DNA of 64,000 nucleotides. Source: Nocardioides sp. Its GTDB lineage: Bacteria; Actinomycetota; Actinomycetes; Propionibacteriales; Nocardioidaceae. Location of the stretch: NCBI RefSeq assembly GCF_030019515.1, contig NZ_JASEEQ010000009.1, positions 1-64,000 on the forward strand, written 5' to 3'. How positions within the stretch are numbered: the stretch's first letter is position 1; each line of letters begins with the position of its first letter. Positions 38,797 to 47,001 of the stretch are shown piece by piece. The notes beneath the pieces were generated by a model that made no database searches, had not been told where the DNA came from, and saw only the letters and a program-made list of their open reading frames with translations. Position numbers and translations under genes: made by a program.

Positions 38797-38860
38797 CTAG
38801 GGGCGATCGGTCGCTCGCTCCTCCATGAGTACCCCGCCCCGCCCCGACGATTCCCGTCCG

Positions 38861-38866
38861 TACGAT
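38861..38866 (+). promoter_or_regulatory. -10 box for leaderless rmlA
   Basis: TACGAT, exactly six bases (GGCCGG) before the ATG at 38873. This places the transcription start on the start codon. No ribosome site is present. Confidence 0.55.
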
Positions 38867-38872
38867 GGCCGG

Positions 38873-39736
38873 ATGCGCGGCATCATCCTCGCCGGCGGCA
38901 CCGGCTCGCGACTCCACCCGATCACGCACGCGGTGAGCAAGCAGCTGATGCCGGTCTACGACAAGCCGATGATCTACTACCCGCTCTCGACGCTGATGGT
39001 CGCCGGCATCCGCGAGGTCCTGGTCATCACCACGCCGCACGAGGCCGAGCAGTTCCGTCGGCTGCTGGGCGACGGCAGCCAGTTCGGCATCGAGATCTCG
39101 TGGGCCGTGCAAGCCAACCCGGACGGCCTGGCCCAGGCCTTCCTGATCGGTGCCGACCACATCGCCGGCGAGCCGTCCGCCCTGGTGCTGGGTGACAACC
39201 TCTTCTACGGCACCGGCCTGGGCAGCCGGCTGCAACGGTTCCAGTCGCTGACCGGGGCGGCGGTGTTCGGCTACCGGGTCGCGGACCCGACGGCGTACGG
39301 CGTCGTCGAGTTCGACGACGACGGTCGCGCGCTGTCCCTGGAGGAGAAGCCCGCGAAGCCGCGGAGCAGTTACGCCGTCCCCGGCCTCTACTTCTACGAC
39401 GAGACGGTCGTGGAGCGGGCCGCCTCGCTGAAGCCGTCGGCGCGCGGCGAGCTCGAGATCACCGACCTGAACAGGCTGTACCTCGAGGCGGGGGAGCTGC
39501 ACGTCGAGGTGCTGCCTCGCGGCTCGGCGTGGCTCGACACCGGCACGTTCGACGAGCTGAACGAGGCCAGCAACTTCGTCCGGGCGATCGAGCACCGGCA
39601 GGGGACCAAGATCGGCGCGCCCGAGGAGGTCGCCTGGCGGATGGGCTTCATCAGCGACGACGACCTGGTTGCCCTGGCGGAACCGCTCACGAAGAGCGGC
39701 TACGGCCACTACCTGATCGGCCTCCTTGACGACTGA
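38873..39736 (+). CDS. rmlA: Glucose-1-phosphate thymidylyltransferase
   Basis: 287 residues. It forms dTDP-glucose, the first step to dTDP-L-rhamnose. The ATG at 38873 is chosen because the protein then begins directly with the nucleotide-binding [16 protein letters not shown], and the TACGAT box six bases upstream explains the missing ribosome site; an in-frame ATG at 38825 would add 16 unrelated residues. Further motifs are [40 protein letters not shown] and [10 protein letters not shown]. Divergent from the glycosyltransferase-rmlB-rmlCD operon. Confidence 0.97.
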   Translation: MRGIILAGGTGSRLHPITHAVSKQLMPVYDKPMIYYPLSTLMVAGIREVLVITTPHEAEQFRRLLGDGSQFGIEISWAVQANPDGLAQAFLIGADHIAGEPSALVLGDNLFYGTGLGSRLQRFQSLTGAAVFGYRVADPTAYGVVEFDDDGRALSLEEKPAKPRSSYAVPGLYFYDETVVERAASLKPSARGELEITDLNRLYLEAGELHVEVLPRGSAWLDTGTFDELNEASNFVRAIEHRQGTKIGAPEEVAWRMGFISDDDLVALAEPLTKSGYGHYLIGLLDD

Positions 39737-39859
39737 GCCAGTTCGAGGTGACCGGATCGACCGCCGTCATCTCGGCCACGTGGTGATCGCGGCGACGGCG
39801 GCACGAACTTGCGAGGAGCGAATGCCCCGACGGCGGTCGCCGGTGCGGTGTCGGGCCCG

Positions 39860-39865
39860 TAGATT
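39860..39865 (+). promoter_or_regulatory. -10 box TAGATT with leaderless spacing
   Basis: TAGATT is six bases (GGGCCC) before the GTG at 39872. That GTG opens a 29-codon ORF out of frame with the following glycosyltransferase. Confidence 0.45.
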
Positions 39866-39871
39866 GGGCCC

Positions 39872-39961
39872 GTGCGCGACACCCCCCAGGTCGACCTGCT
39901 GCCGCGGGACGTGGCGGCTGGTCCGCGACGCCCGAGCCGCTCGGCCGACCGGGTGCGTTGA
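39872..39961 (+). CDS. Possible 29-residue leader ORF, or frameshifted start of the next gene
   Basis: Reads VRDTPQVDLLPRDVAAGPRR and nine more residues, then TGA at 39959-39961, with the G/C-ending codons of real genes. The stop is one base before the next gene's GTG (TGAcGTG). Either ribosomes terminate and restart, or one base was lost or gained and this was once the N-terminus of the glycosyltransferase. Confidence 0.35.
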   Translation: MRDTPQVDLLPRDVAAGPRRPSRSADRVR

Positions 39962-39962
39962 C

Positions 39963-42068
39963 GTGGGGGCTCGCTCACCGCGCTCCCGGGCCACGCGGTG
40001 GCTGGCGTCGGGCTGGCTCGACGTCGAGTTCTACGAGGCGTTGAGAGGCCGGCAGTTCCGCGATGCCGCCGAGGCCGCCGAGGACTTCGTCGAGCACGGC
40101 ATGCAGCAACGGCTCAGCCCGCACCCCTTCTTGAACTTCGTCGACCTGTCACCGCAGACCCGCGGGGCGTGGCGGCGCGGCAGGGTGGCCCGGGTGCTGG
40201 CGGATGTGGGGGCGGAGCCCGCACCGGCCCCGCACGTCGCCGCCTCGCGCGACCCGGCCGCGCGGGCCGGGCTCGTGGCGCTGGCACGACAGCTCGGCAG
40301 GGAGGGTACGAGTGGGCCGAGCGAGCCGCCGTACGTCGACTGGGCCGCCGTCGCAGCACGGACCCGCCGGCCGGACCTCACGTCGGTCGTCCTGGTCGCC
40401 GCCAAGGTGGGCGACACGACCCGCACGGTGCGCAGCGCCCTGGACGCCACCGACGGCGACGTGCAGGTGCTGGTCGTCGACTGCGGCTCACCGGCCCACG
40501 TGGCCCTCGGCCTCCAGGCGGCCCTCCAGGAGCATCCGGAGGTGGACCTGATCCGGCTGCCCGCGACGGTTCACGCGTCGACCGGGGTGAACGTGGGAGT
40601 CTCGCGGTCGGCCGGAGAGATCGTCCTGCTCCTTGAGCCGCACATCGTGCTGCGCCGCGGCGCGATCGACTCCATGCTGGCCCTCCTCGACGACTCCGCG
40701 ATCGCCGGCGTGCAGCCCGTGCTGCTCGGTCCGCACGACACGATCGTCTCCGCGGGGCTGACAATCGCGGCCGAAGATGCGGCGCCGGTGCCTCTGCTGG
40801 TCGGCCATCCCGCGGACGACGCCCGACGACTCGAGGGCCACCCGCTGGTTGCCATCTCGCCGGAGGTCATGGTTCTGCGTGTGAAGGATCTGGCGGCGCT
40901 CGGCGGGTTGCCGGCGGATCGGCCACGGTCGGCGGCGGCGCTCGAGCTGGGTGCGCGTCTGCGCGGCCTTCGCCCGGGGGGCTTCCGGGTCGCTCCCGCA
41001 GCCCGTGCCACGGTGCTGGAGGCGGCGGTCGTTCACACTCCTCCGGCTCACTCCGTGCCCTCGCAGGACCCGGCGCTCCACGAACGGATCGGGTCGGTCA
41101 TCGGCGCGGAGGAACCACCTGCGAGCGGGCCGACCGGCGATGTCCAGGCCACCGGACGTCGACCGCCGCAGCGCCGCCGGCGGTGGTCGATCAAGCTGCC
41201 GTCGACCCCTGGACCGGCAGGTGACCTCTGGGGTGACACGCATTTCGCGGAGGCGCTGTCCGGGGCCTTGCGCGACCTCGGAGAAGAAGTGGTCACCTAT
41301 CGCCGAGGAGCCGACGCAGCCGGTCCGACCTGGCTCGACGACGTCTCCCTGGCCTTGCGCGGGCTGCATCCCATCCCGCCGACGCCTGGGCAGACGAACG
41401 TGCTGTGGGTGATCAGCCACCCCGATGACGTCGATCCGGCCGAGCTCGAGGGCTACGACCACGTGTTCGCCGCCTCCGGCCCGTGGAGTGCTGCTCTCTC
41501 GGCCGGCACCGGGCGCACGGTGCTGCCGCTTCTCCAGGCTTCACACTTCGAGCACCCGGCGGAGGAGGCCATCGAGCCGGACCGTGCGCACGACCTCGGG
41601 GTGGTCTTCGTGGGGAACGCCGGGGGCGGCCGCAGCCGGCCGCTGGTGCGGATGGCGGTGGACGCCGGCGTCCCTCTGGTCGTCTACGGTCGTGGCTGGC
41701 ACGACCTGCCCGACGGGGTCTGGCAGGGTGACTACGTCGACAACCGCCGTCTGCCCGATCTCTACAACCGGCACGGGATCGTCCTCGCCGACCACTGGCC
41801 CGACATGGCCCGACACGGCTTCATCGCCAACCGCGTCTTCGACTCGGTCGCGTCCGGTGCCCGGGTGATCTGCGACGACGTGGTGGGGATCCACGACGTG
41901 TTCGACCCTCGCGACGTCGTGGTCGCGCGGGACGCCGACGAGCTCGCGCACGCGGTCGCCGAGTTCCGGCGAACCGTTCGGGCAGCGGACTTGCCCCGGC
42001 CACCGCTGTCCTTCCACGACCGGGCCCGGGCCCTCCTCGCCGAGGTCTCGCGCGCGCGGCGTGACTAG
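39963..42068 (+). CDS. Two-domain glycosyltransferase (GT2-like plus CgeB/GT4-like)
   Basis: 701 residues from the GTG at 39963. The start is uncertain because the frame is open to 39726 but codon use before about 39960 is poor. The N-terminus has the GWLDVEFYEALRG...GMQQRLSPHPF segment seen in front of many actinobacterial glycosyltransferases. About 135-330 is a GT2-like fold (TSVVLVAAKVGDTTRTV, SAGEIVLLLEPHIVL), where the usual DxD is not obvious. About 430-695 is a CgeB/Glyco_trans_1_2 domain (VLWVISHPDDV, GVVFVGNAGGGRS, IANRVFDSVASGARVICDD). It converges with DUF4012, the two stop codons sharing CTAG. Confidence 0.82.
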   Translation: MGARSPRSRATRWLASGWLDVEFYEALRGRQFRDAAEAAEDFVEHGMQQRLSPHPFLNFVDLSPQTRGAWRRGRVARVLADVGAEPAPAPHVAASRDPAARAGLVALARQLGREGTSGPSEPPYVDWAAVAARTRRPDLTSVVLVAAKVGDTTRTVRSALDATDGDVQVLVVDCGSPAHVALGLQAALQEHPEVDLIRLPATVHASTGVNVGVSRSAGEIVLLLEPHIVLRRGAIDSMLALLDDSAIAGVQPVLLGPHDTIVSAGLTIAAEDAAPVPLLVGHPADDARRLEGHPLVAISPEVMVLRVKDLAALGGLPADRPRSAAALELGARLRGLRPGGFRVAPAARATVLEAAVVHTPPAHSVPSQDPALHERIGSVIGAEEPPASGPTGDVQATGRRPPQRRRRWSIKLPSTPGPAGDLWGDTHFAEALSGALRDLGEEVVTYRRGADAAGPTWLDDVSLALRGLHPIPPTPGQTNVLWVISHPDDVDPAELEGYDHVFAASGPWSAALSAGTGRTVLPLLQASHFEHPAEEAIEPDRAHDLGVVFVGNAGGGRSRPLVRMAVDAGVPLVVYGRGWHDLPDGVWQGDYVDNRRLPDLYNRHGIVLADHWPDMARHGFIANRVFDSVASGARVICDDVVGIHDVFDPRDVVVARDADELAHAVAEFRRTVRAADLPRPPLSFHDRARALLAEVSRARRD

Positions 42069-44032
42069 TCGCTCGGCTCGCCCACGATCTCCCACTCCTG
42101 GCTGGTGCTCAGCTCCTGGATCGGGAAGGTGACCATGCGACCGTCGGCGGACCACCCGGACGGAAGACTCTTCGCGGTATAGCCCTCCGGCAGCTGCAGC
42201 TCAACGGTGACCGACTGAGGCCGGACTGTGCCCTGCGGGTCGTACGCCAGCCGGTAGGTCAGCTCGCCGTCGTCGTCGATCGTGGCCGCGTCGGCGACGC
42301 GATAGCGCATGTCGAACCGGCCCTTGCTCGACGGAGGGAGCAGCATCTTCGGCGCGACGAACGCTTGGTCGTAGAACTTCCGCAGGTGCAGGTCTGCGGG
42401 CTCTCCGAGGACGGAGGAGTGCTCCAGCTGCGCGGTCCTGGGGACGAAGACGCCCATCGCCAGACCCGCCCACCGGGTGAAGTACCAGCTCTGGGGATCG
42501 GGTTCCGGCACGGCGTACGGCGGGGTGTCGTTGTCCACGACCACCTCGACCGCGTCGCGTGCGGAGCCGTCGGTCTGCAGCTCGACGTGGAGGGCGATGC
42601 TGCGGCGCTGGTAGTAGTCGACCTTGGAGCCGTTGGTGTTCTGCGTGAAGGCGCCGATGTAGTCGCCCTGCGGCTCGGTCAGGTCGCCGTCGAGGCCCAG
42701 CGCGGCGAAGCCCTCCTGGACAGTGCGATCGCGGAAGTACAGGGCGAAGTGGCGGCTGTCGGCGGCCGACGCCAGCGACTCGGCCTTGGCTACGAAGTCG
42801 CCGCCCCCGAAGAACTTGCTCTCGAAGGCCGGGATGAGCTCGTCGCTCAGGGCGTCCTGCACCGTGGGATCCGGGTAGTACTGGTCGTAGTTCCCGATCA
42901 GCGTGTGCACCAGGTTGGCGGAGGTGAGCTCGCCGTAGCCGGCGACCTCGATGGGACCGGTGACATCGAGCAGCTGCGCCAGTGCGACGACGTCGACGGC
43001 GATCACCCCGTCCTCGCGCTGGTGCCGGACCTTGCCCCACGCCCTCAGGAGCTCCTCCCCCGAGACCGACCAGGAGGGAGCGAACGTCGCGCTCGTCAAG
43101 AGATTCCTGCCGGGGTGGTGGAAGCGGTTGAAGGGCACGGGTCGCCACGAGACCGGCGTGACCATCGTGGGGTCGCCGGTGGGCTGGAGCGACTTCCCCA
43201 GGTCGACCTTGCCCTGGTCGAAGGAGAGGGGTGCGAACTTGAGCGTCGCCCCTCCGGAGTACCGGAGCTCGGCGGGGTTGAGGAGTGCGATCAGATAGTT
43301 CCGCTCGCCGTCGAAACCGAACGCGTCGGGGAGCCGCTCCAACATCGGCGCGAGGTCGTCGACGGTCTCGGCCAGCGGATCCACCTTGGCCGCAGCCTCG
43401 TCCCGACGAGCCGCCAGCATGGTGCCGACGAGGGGGGTGGTGCCTTGGACCTCCTGCAGGGCCGTCTCCGCGGCGGCCAGGTGTCCGGCCGCGCGCAGGC
43501 CGCCCTCGATGACCTGCTGCAACGTCGCCTCGTCGATCTGCTTGTGCCGGAAGAGGGTGGCGTGCGGGCCGGCCGTCACGGGATAGAGGTCGACGCCGAT
43601 CTCGGCCACGGAGGTCGCTTCGTCGAGTGCGTCGACGAGGTGGCGTGCGTCCTCCACCGCGGTTCCCGCCATCGGGACGACGTCCCAGGCGTCGGACCCG
43701 AACCCGTTGACGCGGCCCTGGGCCGTGTCGACATGGTCCCTGGCGCTAGCGACGAGCTCGCGGGCCCGGGACAGGTGCCCGTCCGCGAGCGCGTCCTTGG
43801 CCTCGGTCAGATCCTCCTTCGCGGCTCGGGCCTCGCCGGGCACCCTGGCCATCGGAATCGCGAGCAGGGCGAGCGCCGCCACGACGAGGATCATGCCGAG
43901 CACGACCATCGCCACGACGCGCCGTCGGCGAGAGCCCGTGCGAGCAGGGTCCTGGCGACCGGAGTGCTGGTGGCCTGAATGCTGGTGGTCGGAGTGCTGG
44001 TGGCCGGGGTCCTGGCGATCTGAGCGTTGCAT
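42065..44032 (-). CDS. DUF4012 domain membrane-anchored protein
   Basis: 655 residues. A His/Gln/Ser-rich cytoplasmic tail (HQHSDHQHSGHQHSGRQD) and a basic patch precede one membrane helix (VVAMVVLGMILVVAALALLA, about 38-57). The large extracytoplasmic part is DUF4012 (LIALLNPAELRYSGG, GVIAVDVVALAQLLDVTGPI). The family is frequent in actinobacterial polysaccharide loci and is related to the LytR-type envelope proteins in context only; its function is unknown. A TTGACC/TAGATG promoter-like pair overlaps the first ATG, so translation might begin further in, at the ATG just before the membrane helix. The 3' end overlaps the glycosyltransferase by 4 bases. Confidence 0.82.
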   Translation of the reverse strand: MQRSDRQDPGHQHSDHQHSGHQHSGRQDPARTGSRRRRVVAMVVLGMILVVAALALLAIPMARVPGEARAAKEDLTEAKDALADGHLSRARELVASARDHVDTAQGRVNGFGSDAWDVVPMAGTAVEDARHLVDALDEATSVAEIGVDLYPVTAGPHATLFRHKQIDEATLQQVIEGGLRAAGHLAAAETALQEVQGTTPLVGTMLAARRDEAAAKVDPLAETVDDLAPMLERLPDAFGFDGERNYLIALLNPAELRYSGGATLKFAPLSFDQGKVDLGKSLQPTGDPTMVTPVSWRPVPFNRFHHPGRNLLTSATFAPSWSVSGEELLRAWGKVRHQREDGVIAVDVVALAQLLDVTGPIEVAGYGELTSANLVHTLIGNYDQYYPDPTVQDALSDELIPAFESKFFGGGDFVAKAESLASAADSRHFALYFRDRTVQEGFAALGLDGDLTEPQGDYIGAFTQNTNGSKVDYYQRRSIALHVELQTDGSARDAVEVVVDNDTPPYAVPEPDPQSWYFTRWAGLAMGVFVPRTAQLEHSSVLGEPADLHLRKFYDQAFVAPKMLLPPSSKGRFDMRYRVADAATIDDDGELTYRLAYDPQGTVRPQSVTVELQLPEGYTAKSLPSGWSADGRMVTFPIQELSTSQEWEIVGEPSD

Positions 44033-44122
44033 CTAGTGCCCGGCCAGGTCGTGGTCAACGGCGTGCGACATGGGGGCCATCCTCCCAAAGGAGGCAGCAC
44101 TTCTGGCAGCGGGGCGGAAGGC

Positions 44123-44128
44123 TAGCCT
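44123..44128 (+). promoter_or_regulatory. -10 box for leaderless asparaginase gene
   Basis: TAGCCT, exactly six bases (GCGGGC) before the ATG at 44135. Confidence 0.5.
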
Positions 44129-44134
44129 GCGGGC

Positions 44135-45106
44135 ATGTCTTCTCCCGTCGTCGCAGAGGTCGTCCGGTCCGGGTTCGTGGAGGGTCACCACTACGGAATG
44201 CTGGTCGGTCTTGCCGCCGACGGGACCACCGCGTGGGCGGTCGGCGACGTCGCGGCGCCGATCCTGCCGCGCTCGTGCAACAAGCCGGTGCAGGGGCTCG
44301 GCCTCGTGCGCCACGGTCTCGACCTGCCGCCCGACCTGTTGGCTCTGGCATGCGCCTCGCACTCCGGTGAGCCGTTCCACCTCGATGGAGTGCGGCGCAT
44401 CCTGGCGGGTGCCGGCCTCGAAGAGTCCGCTCTGCTGACGCCGCCCGACTACCCGCTGGACGACGAGGAGCGCGACGCGATCCTGCGTGCGGGAGGCGGT
44501 CGTACGCCGATGCAGATGAACTGTTCGGGCAAGCACGCCGCCATGCTCGCCACGTGCGTGCTCAACGGCTGGGACACGGCGACGTACCTCGATCCTGACC
44601 ACCCGCTCCAGATCGGCATCCGGAAGACGTTCGAGGAGCTCACCGGGGAGCAGGCCTACGTGGCCGTCGACGGATGTGGCGCCCCACTGCTCTCGACGTC
44701 ACTGGTCGGGCTCGCGACCGCCTTCCGTCGCCTGGCCCTGGGGGTGGACGGGGACGGGCGGCCGGACGAGGGGGCCGCTCGGATCGCGACGGCAATACGG
44801 AAGCACCCCGAGATGGTGTCCGGCACCCGTCGCGACGAGCGTGCCCTGCTCACCACGATCCCGGGCGCGATCGGCAAGGCGGGTGCGGAGTCGTGCTACG
44901 TGGTGGCGCTGCCCGACGGACGAGCGTTCGCGTTGAAGACCGATGACGGGGCCGCCCGGGTGCGGCCGGTGCTGATGGCGGCTGCGCTCGCGCGCGCAGG
45001 TGTCGATCGTGAGGCGGGCGTCGACGGCGAGGCGCTGCGGCGTACCGGGCTCGCGCCCCTGTTCGGCGGTGGGAGGCCGGTCGGGGAGATCCGGTCCTGC
45101 TGGTGA
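44135..45106 (+). CDS. L-asparaginase II family protein
   Basis: 323 residues of the asparaginase_II family (PF06089 type), distinct from the bacterial type I/II AnsA/AnsB fold. Visible family segments are LPRSCNKPVQGLGLV, LACASHSGEPFHLDGV, MNCSGKHAAMLATC, VDGCGAPLLSTSL and IPGAIGKAGAE. It deaminates asparagine in the cytoplasm; no signal peptide. Leaderless start. It sits between the polysaccharide genes and the XRE-HbhA trio with no obvious functional tie. Confidence 0.9.
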   Translation: MSSPVVAEVVRSGFVEGHHYGMLVGLAADGTTAWAVGDVAAPILPRSCNKPVQGLGLVRHGLDLPPDLLALACASHSGEPFHLDGVRRILAGAGLEESALLTPPDYPLDDEERDAILRAGGGRTPMQMNCSGKHAAMLATCVLNGWDTATYLDPDHPLQIGIRKTFEELTGEQAYVAVDGCGAPLLSTSLVGLATAFRRLALGVDGDGRPDEGAARIATAIRKHPEMVSGTRRDERALLTTIPGAIGKAGAESCYVVALPDGRAFALKTDDGAARVRPVLMAAALARAGVDREAGVDGEALRRTGLAPLFGGGRPVGEIRSCW

Positions 45107-45132
45107 GCGACGGTCGCACCAGCGCGATTTGA

Positions 45133-45144
45133 TTGCTCATGCAA
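45133..45144. promoter_or_regulatory. Palindrome TTGC-TCAT-GCAA, candidate distal operator
   Basis: Inverted repeat TTGC/GCAA with a 4-base centre, about 110 bases before the XRE gene. It shares its half-site with the proximal palindrome at 45227. Confidence 0.4.
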
Positions 45145-45226
45145 GCAGTTCGCACGTTGAGATTGCCCTTGTTTCCATGGCAGGTGACAGTCGATGTGAA
45201 CCAATGCACACCCGAAGTGCTTGCTC

Positions 45227-45236
45227 TTGCTAGCAA
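45227..45236. promoter_or_regulatory. Palindrome TTGCTAGCAA, candidate proximal operator
   Basis: A perfect 10-bp palindrome 7 bases before the CACGAT box of the XRE gene, between where the -35 and -10 would lie. Occupancy there would block transcription, which fits autorepression. Confidence 0.45.
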
Positions 45237-45243
45237 CGCCTAG

Positions 45244-45249
45244 CACGAT
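45244..45249 (+). promoter_or_regulatory. Putative -10 box of the XRE regulator gene
   Basis: CACGAT, six bases (AGAGGT) before the ATG at 45256. Note that AGAGG could also serve as a very close ribosome site. Confidence 0.4.
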
Positions 45250-45255
45250 AGAGGT

Positions 45256-45636
45256 ATGGCGAAGGGCAAGGTCGGCAAGACCGTCGAGTCTCTCGGCGAG
45301 TACCTGAAGGAGCAGCGGGTGTCGGCCCAGTTGTCCCTCCGGCAGCTCGCCGAGCAGGCAGGCGTCTCCAATCCGTACCTGAGCCAGATCGAGCGCGGTC
45401 TGCGCCGCCCCTCGGCGGAGGTTCTCCAGCAGATCGCGAAGGCGCTGCGGATCTCTGCCGAGCAGCTCTACATCCGGGCCGGGATCGTGGATCCCCACGC
45501 CGGTGCCGGCAGCTCGGTCGAGCTCGCGATCCTCGGCGACGCCAAGCTTACCGAGCGCCAGAAGCAGTCACTGCTGGACGTCTACGCGTCGTTCCTCGCC
45601 GTCAACGGTGCGAGCGGCGACGAGCCGGCGAACTGA
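45256..45636 (+). CDS. XRE-family transcriptional regulator (Rv0474-like)
   Basis: 126 residues. A helix-turn-helix of the Cro/cI type is at about 28-56 (LSLRQLAEQAGVSNPYLSQIERG), continuing with RRPSAEVLQQIAKALRIS. The C-terminal 50 residues are acidic and short. Order and sequence match the mycobacterial Rv0474 - hbhA - Rv0476 arrangement. Two palindromes with TTGC/GCAA half-sites upstream suggest that it represses itself. It is followed 51 bases later by the HbhA-like gene. Confidence 0.9.
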   Translation: MAKGKVGKTVESLGEYLKEQRVSAQLSLRQLAEQAGVSNPYLSQIERGLRRPSAEVLQQIAKALRISAEQLYIRAGIVDPHAGAGSSVELAILGDAKLTERQKQSLLDVYASFLAVNGASGDEPAN

Positions 45637-45687
45637 ACTCCATGCCCGGTGCCGCGCCGGGCCACCCCCAACCCGAAGGAGCAGGAC

Positions 45688-46347
45688 ATGGCCAAGGCCA
45701 AGTTCGACATCAAGTCCGAGGCGACCCGCCCGATCTACGCCGGCGTCGGCGTCACCGACCTCGCCGTGGAGCGCATGCGTGAGTACGTCACCGATATGCA
45801 GAAGCGCTTCGCCGAGATGCAGAAGGACGTCCAGGCTCGCGTGAACGACCTCGAGTTCGAGCCGGAGGCGCTGCGCAAGCAGACCGTCACGTTCGTCAAC
45901 GAGCGCGTCGAGGCGCTGACCAAGGACGCCAAGGCCCGCCGTGCGGCCATCGAGGCTCGCGTGGAGGAGCTCCGAGCGGATGCCAAGGAGATCCCGACCC
46001 GGGTGCAGCACCTGATCGACGAGAACATGGAGTCGGTCAACGAGGCCTACGCCGACCTCGCGAAGCGGGGTGAGACGCTCGTCGACCGGATCCGTCGCCA
46101 GCAGTCGACCAAGAAGACCGTGACCTCCGCCAAGACCACCTCGGCCAAGGCGAAGACCACGAAGACCCAGGCGACCAAGGCCACGAAGACCACCGCCAAG
46201 AAGACCGCGAAGAAGGCCTCGACGACCGCGAGGAAGTCGTCCACCGCGCCGAAGAGCAGCGCGAAGGCCACCGCCACCGCGGCCAAGAAGACCGTCGCCA
46301 ACGCTGCCGAGGCCGCCAGCGACGCCGCGTCGAAGGTGGGTGACTGA
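45688..46347 (+). CDS. HbhA-like heparin-binding / histone-like protein
   Basis: 219 residues from the ATG at 45688 (GAAGGAG ribosome site). The N-terminal 130 residues are a long helical coiled-coil (MREYVTDMQKRFAEMQKDV). The C-terminal 80 residues are a Lys/Ala/Thr-rich repetitive tail (TAKKTAKKASTTARKSS). Mycobacterial HbhA has the same design: a coiled-coil for dimerisation and a basic tail that binds heparan sulfate and can bind DNA. In a non-pathogen an envelope or nucleoid role is more likely. Terminator at 46383-46417. Confidence 0.87.
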   Translation: MAKAKFDIKSEATRPIYAGVGVTDLAVERMREYVTDMQKRFAEMQKDVQARVNDLEFEPEALRKQTVTFVNERVEALTKDAKARRAAIEARVEELRADAKEIPTRVQHLIDENMESVNEAYADLAKRGETLVDRIRRQQSTKKTVTSAKTTSAKAKTTKTQATKATKTTAKKTAKKASTTARKSSTAPKSSAKATATAAKKTVANAAEAASDAASKVGD

Positions 46348-46382
46348 CGGACAGCTGACGCTGTTCTGATCGTCTGGACCGC

Positions 46383-46417
46383 GAGGCCCCCGGGAGGCAT
46401 GAGCCCTCGGGGGCCTC
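46383..46417 (+). terminator. Hairpin terminator after the HbhA-like gene
   Basis: GAGGCCCCCG pairs with CGGGGGCCTC; the inner GGGAGG and CCCT extend it imperfectly. T-containing sequence (GTCTGGTCTGGTC) follows. Confidence 0.7.
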
Positions 46418-46457
46418 GTCTGGTCTGGTCGGCGGTCGAGGCCCTGCCTTCGCTCAC

Positions 46458-46544
46458 GGGGGTCTCGACGATGCTCGCTGGCTAGCGCTCGCTGCTCGAC
46501 CACCGGCAACGCGGGCGTCACCGGTGGTCGAGCCTGTCGAGACC
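46458..46544. repeat. Intergenic REP-like element, copies 3a (inverted) and 3b (short)
   Basis: 46458-46506 is the reverse complement of the element at 1974 and 2921 (GGGGGTCTCGACG ... GCTGCTCGACCACCGG) with a different centre. 46521-46544 is a minimal version, CCGGTGGTCGAGCC directly joined to TGTCGAGACC. Together they show which ends of the element are conserved. Confidence 0.7.
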
Positions 46545-46590
46545 GTGGGCAACGCGGGACGCTTGTTCCTGCCGGGTGGGGACGCTCCCG

Positions 46591-46596
46591 TAGGCT
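46591..46596 (+). promoter_or_regulatory. -10 box for leaderless DUF2516 gene
   Basis: TAGGCT, exactly six bases (GAGCGG) before the GTG at 46603. This favours the GTG over the in-frame ATG at 46627. Confidence 0.5.
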
Positions 46597-46602
46597 GAGC
46601 GG

Positions 46603-46890
46603 GTGCTGCACGTGCTCCAGGCCGAGATGACTCTCATGATGATCATGGAGCTGGTGCTGCTCGTCGTGAAGATCTTCGCGTTCGTGAACTCGCTGGTGTA
46701 CTCCGCTCAGGCCTACGACGCTGCGAACAAGCTCACCAAGCCGGCCTGGACGATCATCCTCGGGCTCGGGGTGGCGGTGCAGCTGGTTCTGGGCGGGACG
46801 ATCGGGCTGATCAGCCTGGTCTTCACGATCGCGGCTCTCGTGTACCTCGCCGACGTGCGGCCGGCGCTGGCGTCGTTGACCCGCCGCTGA
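46603..46890 (+). CDS. DUF2516 small membrane protein (Rv0476-like)
   Basis: 95 residues with three hydrophobic segments (MELVLLVVKIFAFVNSLVY, WTIILGLGVAVQLVLGG, LISLVFTIAALVYLAD). It matches the third member of the Rv0474-hbhA-Rv0476 gene order. Function unknown. It has its own promoter and is separated from hbhA by a terminator and repeats. Confidence 0.87.
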   Translation: MLHVLQAEMTLMMIMELVLLVVKIFAFVNSLVYSAQAYDAANKLTKPAWTIILGLGVAVQLVLGGTIGLISLVFTIAALVYLADVRPALASLTRR

Positions 46891-47001
46891 CCGACCTGAG
46901 GGGTTCTTCCTCCAGGTTCCCTCAAGTTCGGTCCGAGTTCGAGTCGGCGACGGTCGTCGCGTCCTAGCGTGTGGTCACCGATCGACGACTGGGGGGAAGT
47001 C

